From: an uncultured Bacteroidales bacterium
GTDB lineage: Bacteria; Bacteroidota; Bacteroidia; Bacteroidales; UBA932
Direction of reading: 5' to 3'
Assembly (NCBI GenBank): GCA_947165305.1
Contig: CAMUZW010000003.1
Span: 1-41,244 of the forward strand
DNA length: 41,244 bases
A program made the translations under genes and the position numbers. The notes under the pieces are model-generated. The model saw nothing but the letters and a program-made list of their open reading frames with translations. It made no database searches and had not been told where the DNA came from. Each line of letters opens with the position of its first letter. Positions within the stretch are counted from its first letter, which is position 1. This document shows, in pieces, positions 9,338-17,805 of this stretch.

Positions 9338-10718
9338 GCTGAGCGAAAAAATCGGATACGGCTTCGGGGACTTCGCGTCGTCGATGTTCTGGAAGATATT
9401 CTCTTATTATCTTCCGATTTTCTACAGCGATGTCTTCGGCCTCAAGCCCGCCCATGCGGCGACGCTGCTGCTCGTCACGAAACTGTACGACGCGGTGTCG
9501 GATCCGGTGATGGGGCTTATCGCCGACCGTACACAGACCCGCTGGGGGCGATACCGCCCGTACCTGCTGTGGATGGCCGTTCCGTTCGCCGTCATCGGTG
9601 TCCTGAGTTTCTATGTGCCGGGTACGACCTACACGCTCAAGCACGTGTATGCGTACCTGATGTATATCCTGATGATGACGGCCTACACGGCGGTCAACGT
9701 GCCGTACGGTGCGATGCTCGGCGTGGTGACGGCGGATTCCCGCGAGAAGTCGGTCTTCTCCAGTTTTCGGATGTTCTTCGCCTACATCGGCAGTTTTGTC
9801 GCGATGGGGATCTTCTGGATCTTCGAGAAGACGGTCATAGGGACGACTAATTCCGCCGGCGTGACCATCCGGGGCGTCGGCGATGCCGATCCGATGCAGT
9901 GGACGCTGGTGGTGGCCATCATCGCCGTACTCTGCGCCGTCCTGTTCATCCTGTGCTTTGCGATGACCCGGGAGAACGTGCAGATTGAGCGCAAGGATGG
10001 CGGGTCTTCCATCGGGAAGGACCTCAAGGCCCTCGTCGGGAACGGCCCCTGGTGGCTCCTGCTGGGTGCTGCCATCGGTCAGCTCCTCTGCCTCTCGATC
10101 CGCGGCGGTGCGGCGGCGTATTATTTCGCCAATATCCTGGGGGCCGATATCTTCATCACCTGCGCGGTGTACCTGACCCTCGGTGAAATCGGCCAGATGG
10201 CCGGCGTAGCCCTGGCGGTGCCCGTGTCCGGGAAGATCGGCAAGCGGGCGACCTTCATCGGTGCGCTCGCCGTCGTCGTGCTCCTGAGCTGTGCCGTCTG
10301 GTGGCTGCCCGCCACGACGGGCGGTATCTGGGCCCTGGTGGTCCTGCAGCTGCTGATCAGCCTGGCCGCAGGCGTCTCTGCTCCGCTGACCTGGAGCATG
10401 TTCGCGGACGTGGCCGACTATTCCGAACTCCGGAACGGAAGCAATTCCACCGGGCTCATCTTCTCTTCTTCCTCGATGGCGCAGAAATTCGGCGGAGCCC
10501 TGGGCGGCTTCCTCCTCCTGCTTCTGCTGGGGGCCTCGGGCTACGACAAGGACCTTGCCGCCCAGTCGCCGCAGACGCTCTCGACCATCCGGGCGATGAT
10601 GAGTTTTGTGCCGGCGGCCGGAGCGGGCCTCGGCATCCTGTTCCTCGTTTTCTATCCGCTGGGACCCGCCCGCATGAAAGAGGTCCAGGAACAGTTAAAA
10701 CGTCAGCGCGGTGAATAA
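9330..10718 (+). CDS. MFS sugar transporter, glycoside-pentoside-hexuronide:cation symporter type
   Basis: Multiple TM segments; LYDAVSDPVMGLIADRTQTRWGRYRPYLLWMAVPFA motif of the GPH family; 8-nt overlap with GH130. Confidence 0.92.
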   Translation: MARLSEKIGYGFGDFASSMFWKIFSYYLPIFYSDVFGLKPAHAATLLLVTKLYDAVSDPVMGLIADRTQTRWGRYRPYLLWMAVPFAVIGVLSFYVPGTTYTLKHVYAYLMYILMMTAYTAVNVPYGAMLGVVTADSREKSVFSSFRMFFAYIGSFVAMGIFWIFEKTVIGTTNSAGVTIRGVGDADPMQWTLVVAIIAVLCAVLFILCFAMTRENVQIERKDGGSSIGKDLKALVGNGPWWLLLGAAIGQLLCLSIRGGAAAYYFANILGADIFITCAVYLTLGEIGQMAGVALAVPVSGKIGKRATFIGALAVVVLLSCAVWWLPATTGGIWALVVLQLLISLAAGVSAPLTWSMFADVADYSELRNGSNSTGLIFSSSSMAQKFGGALGGFLLLLLLGASGYDKDLAAQSPQTLSTIRAMMSFVPAAGAGLGILFLVFYPLGPARMKEVQEQLKRQRGE

Positions 10719-11877
10719 CTTTCTCAAAGAGACGGGCCGTGTACTGGAGGAGAACATCCTCCGGTACTGGCTCGCCCTGGAGGACCCTGAAGGCGGTTTT
10801 TACGGAGAGGTCCTGTCGGACGGAACGGTCCTGAAGGATGCCCCCCGCGGGGAAATCCTCCACGCTCGGATCGTCTGGGCCTTTGCCGCCGCCGGCGCGG
10901 CCCTGCACCGGGACGGATACCTGGGCGTCGCAGCCCGTACCGGGAAGTATTTTTTGGATCATTTCGTCGATCCGGCCTATGGCGGCGTGTACTGGAGCGT
11001 CGATGCCGGAGGGCGTCCGCTCGATACGAAGAAACAGCTCTATGCCCAGGGATTCGCCATCTACGGCCTGAGCGAACTGTACCGTGCGACCGGAGATGCC
11101 GTGGCCCTGGATGCAGCCATATCGATCTTCCGGACGGTGGAATCCCGGTTTGCCGATCCGGAGAACGGCGGCTATACCGAGGCGCTCTCGCGGGATTTCT
11201 CGCCGCTGCAGGATATGTCCCTCAGCGCACACGACATCAATGCCGACAAGACGATGAATTCGCACCTCCACATCCTGGAGGCGTATACAAACTTATATTC
11301 CGTGTGGAAAGATCCGTCGCTGCTGAAGGCCCTGAAGGAACTCATCCTGATCCTCGGTACCCGGATTCTCGGAGCGGACGGCCATCTGCAACTGTATTTC
11401 CGCCGCGACTGGAGCGTGCTTCCCGGGGCGGTTTCGTACGGGCACGACATCGAGACATCCTGGCTGCTGTCGGAGGCGGCGTTTGTGACCGGTGATCCCG
11501 GATTGATCCACCAGGTCCGGGAATGGTCGGCGGCGCTGGGAAATGCCGGCAACGAAGGCCTCCTTCCGGACGGATCCATGCGGTACGAATGGCTTCCGGA
11601 CGGCACCCGGGACGATTCCCGGCAGTGGTGGGTCCAGGCAGAAACGGTCGTCGGCAACCTCTGGCTCTGGAAATATCTCGGTGATGAGGCCGGCCTCTCC
11701 CGCGCCATGGCCTGCTGGGCCTATATCCGCGACCACCTCATCCGGCCGGAGGGCGAGTGGTACTGGGCCATCCTTCCGGACGGCTCACCCGACCTTTCCC
11801 AGCCCGTCGCCGGCTTCTGGAAATGTCCCTATCACAACACCCGGATGTGTCTCCAGGTGCTTGCGACGGCCTCTTAA
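10711..11877 (+). CDS. AGE-family epimerase, probable cellobiose/mannobiose 2-epimerase
   Basis: (alpha/alpha)6 epimerase motifs (NADKTMNSHLHILEAYTNLY, GHDIETSWLLSEAA, QWWVQAETVVG, FWKCPYHNTRMCLQVL); GTG start overlapping the upstream gene. Confidence 0.9.
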   Translation: MNNFLKETGRVLEENILRYWLALEDPEGGFYGEVLSDGTVLKDAPRGEILHARIVWAFAAAGAALHRDGYLGVAARTGKYFLDHFVDPAYGGVYWSVDAGGRPLDTKKQLYAQGFAIYGLSELYRATGDAVALDAAISIFRTVESRFADPENGGYTEALSRDFSPLQDMSLSAHDINADKTMNSHLHILEAYTNLYSVWKDPSLLKALKELILILGTRILGADGHLQLYFRRDWSVLPGAVSYGHDIETSWLLSEAAFVTGDPGLIHQVREWSAALGNAGNEGLLPDGSMRYEWLPDGTRDDSRQWWVQAETVVGNLWLWKYLGDEAGLSRAMACWAYIRDHLIRPEGEWYWAILPDGSPDLSQPVAGFWKCPYHNTRMCLQVLATAS

Positions 11878-12179
11878 TCCTCGATTTCGAAGAGGTTCAG
11901 GAACCCTGTGATCATGAAGACCTGACGGATGTCGGGGCTGATGTGCTGCACGATGACTTTGCCACCTGCGGCGGCCGCAGCTTTGCGGAGGGTCAGGAAG
12001 ATCCTGAGACCCGAACTGGAGATGTAAGTCATTTCGCTGCAATCCAGTACGATGGTACCGGCGGCATCCTGCAGGGCGGGTTCGACGGCTTTGGCGGCGT
12101 CTGCCGAAGCGGGGGTGTCCAGACGGCCGATGAACCGGATGGTCGTGACGGCCTCGTTCTTAATGAGTTGTATATCCAT
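11874..12179 (-). CDS. STAS-domain protein (anti-sigma factor antagonist type)
   Basis: STAS fold pattern: TTIRFIGRLDTPASADAAKAVEPAL...IVLDCSEMTYISSSGLRIFLTLRKAAAAAGG; S within ISSSGLR is the expected phosphorylation site. Confidence 0.92.
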   Translation of the reverse strand: MDIQLIKNEAVTTIRFIGRLDTPASADAAKAVEPALQDAAGTIVLDCSEMTYISSSGLRIFLTLRKAAAAAGGKVIVQHISPDIRQVFMITGFLNLFEIED

Positions 12180-12183
12180 TGCG

Positions 12184-14349
12184 TCAGATTTTTTTCTTCA
12201 GGTATAGGTAGTTTTTGTCGTCTTTGCGTTCGTAGGAGAGGTCGTCCACCAGATTCCTGACGAGGAAGATGCCCAGGCCTCCGATGGCCCGGTCTTCCGC
12301 CGCGAGGGTCGTGTCGGCATCGGGGACGAGGGTAGGGTCGAAGGGCCTTCCGCTGTCGGAGATGATGAATGACATCACGCCGTCTTCCTGACGGGCTTCG
12401 ATGGAAACGGTCCCCTCCATGCCGGACGGATAGGCATACAGGACCACATTGGTAACGACCTCTTCCAGCGCCAGGTTCAGGTTCATGACGGTGGCATCAT
12501 TGCATCCCGCGCCTCTCAGCACCGCTTCGATAAACGGCTCGAGGCGGCTGATTTCGCTGATTTCGTTCCGGAGAACCAGCCTGGGGTTGAGGTAGTGGAG
12601 GAAGAGCATGGCTTTGTCGTCGCTCTGCGGGGCTTCTCCGACGAAGGCATTGATGGCCTTCCGGACCGAGTTGAGCTGCTCTTCCGAGCGACGGCGGCTC
12701 CGGAGGGCTTCAATCAGCCGCTCTTCGCCGAACAGGTCCTGATTTATATTCTCAGCCTCGGTGATCCCGTCGGTATAGAGGAACAGGGCGTCATCATAAA
12801 TGAGATAGGTGTCCTGCTCCTGATACTCCATCCCGGGCACGATGCCGATGGCGACGTTCGGAAGGACATCCAGGAACCGGATGTCGCGGCTGAACGAGAG
12901 CGGTGCGTTATGACCGGCATTGCAGTAGAGAAGATGTCCGGTAACGAGGTCGAGCACGCCGCAGAAGAGGGTGACGAACATGTTGTTTTCATTCACCTCG
13001 GACATGGAGTCATTGATGGCCGACACGATCCGCGCGGGGCTGGTCTCCCGCAGGGCGAGTGTCCGGAACTGGCTCCGGGTCATCGCCATCACGAGTGCGG
13101 CGGGGACGCCTTTCCCGGATACATCCCCGATGCAGAAGAACAGTTTCTCGTCGCGGACGAAGAAGTCGTAGAGGTCGCCGCCGACCTCCCTGGCCGGGAC
13201 GATGCCGGCGGCAATGTCAAGGTCGTGCCGCGCCATAAAGGCCGGCGAAGCCTTGGGGATCATTGCCATCTGGATGTTGCTGGCGATCCTGAGGTCGTTC
13301 TCCATCTTCTGCTCTTTCTCGGCAATGCGGTCCATCCTGAGCTGGTTACGGAACGTGAACTGGAGGATCAGCAGCAGGAGCAGCACCCCGAGGAACTGGA
13401 GGAAGGCGATGAGGCCGCCGACTTTGCGGATCGTGCCGTAAATCTCGTCGTTGGGAATGACGATGGACATCGACCAGCCCGTCCGCTCGACGGGGGCGAA
13501 ATAGACGTAATACTTCTTGCCACGCTGCCAGATGGCCCGGCTTCCGGCCTCACCGGAGAGAATGGCCCGGGAGAGTTCGCCGTAGGAAGTGGTGTCGTCC
13601 ATCGAGGTTTTCATGTCCTGCATGCGGGAGGTCATCACCAGCGACTCCTCCGGGCAGACCATGAACTGGCCGCTGCGGCTGGTCAGGATGCCGAATGCCT
13701 TGGGATAGACTTCGATCTCGCCGACCAGCTCGGTCAGCCAGTCCAGTGAAATGTCGGCCGTAAGGATGGCGGCGATCCGCCCTTTCGCATCCATGACCGG
13801 CAGCGAGAATGTCGTCATCAGAATTTCTCCGCCGCCTTCGTCCCAGTAGGGCTCCGACCAGTAACTCAGACCGGTTTCCAGCGGTTTGGTGAACCATTCC
13901 TGCCGGGGATAGTTGTATTCTTCTGTCGCAAGCGACTTGTAGACCAGAGAGTCTCCCTGCCGCACGACGTATGGCGCAAAGAGCGGATGGGCAGGATCGT
14001 AGTCCGGCACGAGCGCCAGGGTGGAGCCGGCGATGACAGGGTTGTTCTCGACGACCCTCCGGCTGACGGCTACGATGCTGTCTGGCCGTTGCAGGGCCCA
14101 CTGCGCGAGCCACAGGCTGTTGCGGAGACCCGTCTCGGTCTGGTCGATTACATCGATGATTTCGAGTTTGGTCGTCTCAAGCTCGCTCTGGGCACGCCGC
14201 TCGGCTTCTTCCCGGATGCTGCTCCGGGAGAAATAGAACTGAACCAGCGTGATCCCCTCGAAGGTAAGGGCGGCAATGACGATGACGAGCAGTCCTGCCT
14301 TTGCCTTTTGCCGGTAGTAATTGATGGACAGCAGATCGCGGAGTCTCAT
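12184..14349 (-). CDS. SpoIIE-type PP2C phosphatase with N-terminal membrane/dCACHE-like sensor and C-terminal HATPase (RsbW-like) domain
   Basis: TM helix, CACHE-like extracytoplasmic region, IASNIQMAMIPKASPAF...GGDLYDFF..CIGDVSGKGVPAALVMAMT (SpoIIE), C-terminal NLALEEVVTNVVLYAYP (HATPase); start taken at MRLRDLL. Confidence 0.92.
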   Translation of the reverse strand: MRLRDLLSINYYRQKAKAGLLVIVIAALTFEGITLVQFYFSRSSIREEAERRAQSELETTKLEIIDVIDQTETGLRNSLWLAQWALQRPDSIVAVSRRVVENNPVIAGSTLALVPDYDPAHPLFAPYVVRQGDSLVYKSLATEEYNYPRQEWFTKPLETGLSYWSEPYWDEGGGEILMTTFSLPVMDAKGRIAAILTADISLDWLTELVGEIEVYPKAFGILTSRSGQFMVCPEESLVMTSRMQDMKTSMDDTTSYGELSRAILSGEAGSRAIWQRGKKYYVYFAPVERTGWSMSIVIPNDEIYGTIRKVGGLIAFLQFLGVLLLLLILQFTFRNQLRMDRIAEKEQKMENDLRIASNIQMAMIPKASPAFMARHDLDIAAGIVPAREVGGDLYDFFVRDEKLFFCIGDVSGKGVPAALVMAMTRSQFRTLALRETSPARIVSAINDSMSEVNENNMFVTLFCGVLDLVTGHLLYCNAGHNAPLSFSRDIRFLDVLPNVAIGIVPGMEYQEQDTYLIYDDALFLYTDGITEAENINQDLFGEERLIEALRSRRRSEEQLNSVRKAINAFVGEAPQSDDKAMLFLHYLNPRLVLRNEISEISRLEPFIEAVLRGAGCNDATVMNLNLALEEVVTNVVLYAYPSGMEGTVSIEARQEDGVMSFIISDSGRPFDPTLVPDADTTLAAEDRAIGGLGIFLVRNLVDDLSYERKDDKNYLYLKKKI

Positions 14350-15179
14350 AGGATAGAAGATAAAGCGGCACGGAACTCGGGCATGGGCTGCCCGGCGTCG
14401 CGCTCGATGATAAGTGTCTTGAGCCCGGCATAGGGCCGGATCTGCTCTTCGATATCCCTGAGCGGCCGGTCGGTCCCGAAATAGGCGGGGGCGAAGCAAT
14501 CCCAGAATTGCCTGGACAGGGATTTGGGCATGTGGAAGGTCTCCTGGATGAACGCTTCGCCGCTCAGGTAGCAGCAGAGATAGACCATCCCGACGTCAAA
14601 CAGCGGATAGCCGTAGCAGAAGTCTCCGAGATCGATGAAATAACGCTTGTCGCCGGAGAAGATGGCGTTGCTGAACTGCAGGTCGCCGTGGATGGCGGTA
14701 TGGGCGTCGGGCGCGTCCGCGATAAAGCGGCCGAGCCGGTCCTTTTCCTGTGCGGAGAAGAAAGGATTCTCTTCCAGCAGGCGGAAGTAGCGTTCCTTGA
14801 CGTTCTCGAACTCCGCCGGATCGACCTCCGTCGCGTGGAGGTCACGGCACATCTGCGCGAAAATGGCGGCGTATTCCTCCACTTTCTCCGGATGGTCGCC
14901 CGTGGCGCGGGAGAAGGAGACCTTGTCGGGAATCCGGCGGAAACGGATGCCGTAGCGGCCGTCTTCTGTCACGACGTACTCGCCGGGCTCCGGGCTGGGA
15001 ATGCCGAGGTCATAGACCTTGCGCGCCAGCATCATCTCGTCGAGCGGCTGGCGGATCTTGCCGGGGAAATAGAGTTTGAGCATGACGTCCGGGTCGGTCC
15101 GGTGGTTGTAGCTTTCGCCGTTGAAACCGCCGCCGGCAAGGACGTAATCCTCAAGCCGTATGGGGAGGGGCGTAATCAT
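14346..15179 (-). CDS. APH-like phosphotransferase (aminoglycoside phosphotransferase/choline kinase fold)
   Basis: AIHGDLQFSNAIFSGDKRYFIDLGDFCYGYPLFDVG catalytic and DxD-type motifs; ATGA-type overlaps on both sides. Confidence 0.85.
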   Translation of the reverse strand: MITPLPIRLEDYVLAGGGFNGESYNHRTDPDVMLKLYFPGKIRQPLDEMMLARKVYDLGIPSPEPGEYVVTEDGRYGIRFRRIPDKVSFSRATGDHPEKVEEYAAIFAQMCRDLHATEVDPAEFENVKERYFRLLEENPFFSAQEKDRLGRFIADAPDAHTAIHGDLQFSNAIFSGDKRYFIDLGDFCYGYPLFDVGMVYLCCYLSGEAFIQETFHMPKSLSRQFWDCFAPAYFGTDRPLRDIEEQIRPYAGLKTLIIERDAGQPMPEFRAALSSIL

Positions 15180-15754
15180 TGTGGAAATACTTGATTGATC
15201 AGTCGTTCGAACTCCTGGAAGGCGAAGGTGTCTTCCAGCTCGCGCAGGGCGTCGGCCAGCCCCCGGTACCGCCAGGCGTGTTCCCGGGGATCCGAGACGT
15301 GGAACAGGCTCCAGAAGGCATCTCCCTTCAGGGAATAGTCCCGGGCAATGGCCCGCATGTTGGAGAGCTTGTCGCCGAGGGCGACGATCTTGGCGTCGCG
15401 GGAGGCCGTCCGGAGGCGCCGGAGTCCTTCCTCCTTGCGGTCGTGCCAGCTCTCCGCCTCACTCAGCCCTTCCCGGAAGGTGTCGCTCTCGGAGGCGACC
15501 AGGTCGGCGATGCGGTCGCCGAATGCGGCGCGGAGGTCCTCTACGGTGGTCCCGGTGTCTTCGACTACGTCATGAAGGATGGCGGCTGCGAGCAGCTCGG
15601 GGTCGGATGTGATGGTGGAGACAATCTCGGCCGCCTCCATCGGATGGATGATATACGGGAAGCCCTTGCCGCGCCTTTCCGTGCCGGCATGAGCCTTGAC
15701 GGCAAAGATGACCGCCTTGTCAAAAAGCGCTGTGTCCAGAGGGTTGTTTGCCAT
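15176..15754 (-). CDS. HD-domain (p)ppGpp hydrolase-like protein (MESH1/small alarmone hydrolase type)
   Basis: AVKAHAGTERRGKGFPYIIHPMEAAEIV...AAAILHDVVEDTGTTVEDL...ALGDKLSNMRAI motifs. Confidence 0.88.
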   Translation of the reverse strand: MANNPLDTALFDKAVIFAVKAHAGTERRGKGFPYIIHPMEAAEIVSTITSDPELLAAAILHDVVEDTGTTVEDLRAAFGDRIADLVASESDTFREGLSEAESWHDRKEEGLRRLRTASRDAKIVALGDKLSNMRAIARDYSLKGDAFWSLFHVSDPREHAWRYRGLADALRELEDTFAFQEFERLINQVFPQ

Positions 15755-15757
15755 ACG

Positions 15758-16804
15758 TTATTGATTCATAAATGGTAAGCCCTTTGCCTGGTCCAGCAGG
15801 ACGGCGGCGAGAGCGTCGTTTCCTTCGGAACTGCCGTTCAGGAGGTCGAGCATATGGCGGATGCCCGCCCGGCCGCCTCCGGATGCGAGGATGGCGGCGA
15901 TGCAGATATTCTGCGGCCCGATGGAGGAGGAGAGGATGTCGAGGTCTGTCACGCTGATCTGGTAACAGGCAATCTGGTAGGCGGCCTCGGAGTATTTCTT
16001 GATCAGGGAGACGACGTCGCCCAGGGTATTGCACCCGAGCATCTTGAAGACGGCGAGGAAGTCCATCAGCGGAACTTTCTCGATCTCGGCCTGGTTGATG
16101 GCGGCAATCTTCCTGTTGAGGATGTCGAAAGGCTCCATCTGCAGGAAACTGCGGAAGGAGTCGCCGTCCAGCGGGACTTCGTCAAGGTTGCCGGAGGCCA
16201 CGAGCGCCTGGATCCTCCTCCGGTAGGCGGCCAGCTCGGCGCGGATCCGGCTGAACTCGTCGTCGATGAGTTCCAGCATGCCGGCCAGGCGGCTCATGTT
16301 GCGCTGGTAGAAGCGGGGGATTTCGACGCCGCTCTTGTAGCCGGTATCGTGGTTGAGGTTGGCCCAGGCGTGCTGCAGAAGGGTCCTCATCTGGATCTCG
16401 AACTTATAGGGGAATCCCGGGACCGAGCAGATATAGTGCAGCGACAGGTAGCCGAAACTGTCGATTTCGTGGATTTTCCGTTTGTCGACGGAATTCTCCC
16501 AGTCGATGGTAAACAGACGGTCCACGGCGGACGCGACCTTGTCGACATCGTCGATGTAGAAGGTAATCACCCGGATGCCGAGGATGTCGGTGATGTCGGT
16601 GAGAGAATGGTATTTCCCTCCCTTCGCCAGCAGCTTGCCGCGGAGGGAAGCCTCGGTCTTGATGCGCGCCTCGACGGCAGCCACCCGGAGGCCCATTTCG
16701 GACAGGGCTTTGGAGAGGCGGCCGGTAACATCCGCCTCAGTTTCGCGGAAGCGGGGCAGGTTCTCCCGGTACTCGTCCAGTATGATTTCTGCAATCGGGT
16801 CCAT
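15758..16804 (-). CDS. RelA/SpoT synthetase-domain protein (stand-alone alarmone synthetase-like)
   Basis: DILGIRVITFYIDDVDKV...FGYLSLHYICSVPGFPYKFEIQMRTLLQHAWANLNHDTGYK matches the RelA/SpoT synthetase signature; no HD, TGS or ACT domain. Confidence 0.9.
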   Translation of the reverse strand: MDPIAEIILDEYRENLPRFRETEADVTGRLSKALSEMGLRVAAVEARIKTEASLRGKLLAKGGKYHSLTDITDILGIRVITFYIDDVDKVASAVDRLFTIDWENSVDKRKIHEIDSFGYLSLHYICSVPGFPYKFEIQMRTLLQHAWANLNHDTGYKSGVEIPRFYQRNMSRLAGMLELIDDEFSRIRAELAAYRRRIQALVASGNLDEVPLDGDSFRSFLQMEPFDILNRKIAAINQAEIEKVPLMDFLAVFKMLGCNTLGDVVSLIKKYSEAAYQIACYQISVTDLDILSSSIGPQNICIAAILASGGGRAGIRHMLDLLNGSSEGNDALAAVLLDQAKGLPFMNQ

Positions 16805-16821
16805 GTTCGGCTAGATTTGGA

Positions 16822-16829
16822 CAAAAATA
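16822..16829 (-). promoter_or_regulatory. Bacteroidetes -7 promoter element (TATTTTTG on minus strand) for the Rel/SpoIIE operon
   Basis: Matches TAnnTTTG; a TTG lies 20 nt upstream on the minus strand (TTG-ACTTTTCGGAGAAAAGACCT-TATTTTTG); start codon about 18 nt downstream. Confidence 0.65.
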
Positions 16830-16862
16830 AGGTCTTTTCTCCGAAAAGTCAATAGTTTTTTG

Positions 16863-16870
16863 TATTTTTG
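16863..16870 (+). promoter_or_regulatory. Bacteroidetes -7 promoter element (TATTTTTG) for the WYL regulator gene
   Basis: Matches TAnnTTTG, 23 nt before ATG at 16894; no clear -33 TTG at the expected distance. Confidence 0.5.
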
Positions 16871-16893
16871 TCAACTGCCGTTTATTTGAATTT

Positions 16894-17805
16894 ATGGTCG
16901 CGGAACTGATTGACAAATACCTATGGCTGGTCCGTCTGCTGTCCGGCAAAGGCGAAAGGGGTCTCTCCCTCGGAGAGATCGCGTCCCGCTATGAAGACCG
17001 CTACGGGGAGGCCTACCCCCGCCGCACCTTCAACAACCACCGTTCCGCCATCCTCGACATCTTCGGCATCCCGATTGACTGCGACCGCTCCGCCAACCGC
17101 TATTATATCCCGTATGCCGGCGATGCCGTGGACCAGGACAACACCGTCCGCTGGATGATCAACACCTTTACCGTGGATTCCCTCCTGCAGACCGGCAAGA
17201 AGGCCCTCAAGGGCCGGATCAGCGTGGAAGATATCCCTTCCGGGCACAAGCATCTCACCGTCCTCATGCAGGCGATGCTCGACGGACGGAAGGCCGTCAT
17301 CGGCTACCGGAAGTATTCCAGTGAGGGGATGGAAACGCTTTCCGTACATCCCTATGCCCTTAAGGAATTCGCCCGGCGCTGGTATCTAGTGGCCTGGTGC
17401 GAGGAGCGCGGCGCCCTGCGGGTGTACGGCCTCGACCGCATCCGCTCCCTGGAGGTCCTGGACGAGGGCTTTCAGATGCCCGCCGGCTTCGATGTCGACG
17501 AGCTTTTCGCCGGAAGCTACGGCATTTATCTTCCGGAAGGGGAGACGCCCGTGACCGTCCTCCTGCGGGTGAAGGAGCGGGAGCGCCCGTTCATGGACGA
17601 CCTGCCGCTTCATCCTTCCCAGCGTTACGTCGGGAAGGAGGCGGACGGCCTCCGCTACCGCCTCCGGCTCATTCCGAACGACAATTTCGTCATGGAACTC
17701 TGCCGCCTCGGCGACCGGGTCGAGGTGCTGGAGCCGGCCTCCCTCCGGGAGCGGGTGGCCGCCGAGCACCGCAAAGCACTTGCAAATTATACATGTACCC
17801 TATGA
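16894..17805 (+). CDS. WYL-domain transcriptional regulator
   Basis: N-terminal HTH-like region; WYL region IGYRKYSSEGMETLSVHPYALKEFARRWYLVAWCEERGALRVYGLDRIRSLEVLD. Confidence 0.9.
   Translation: MVAELIDKYLWLVRLLSGKGERGLSLGEIASRYEDRYGEAYPRRTFNNHRSAILDIFGIPIDCDRSANRYYIPYAGDAVDQDNTVRWMINTFTVDSLLQTGKKALKGRISVEDIPSGHKHLTVLMQAMLDGRKAVIGYRKYSSEGMETLSVHPYALKEFARRWYLVAWCEERGALRVYGLDRIRSLEVLDEGFQMPAGFDVDELFAGSYGIYLPEGETPVTVLLRVKERERPFMDDLPLHPSQRYVGKEADGLRYRLRLIPNDNFVMELCRLGDRVEVLEPASLRERVAAEHRKALANYTCTL

Noticed and set aside
12595-13749. 384-aa plus-strand ORF inside the SpoIIE gene
   Set aside because: Antisense shadow of the minus-strand SpoIIE phosphatase, which has clear motifs.
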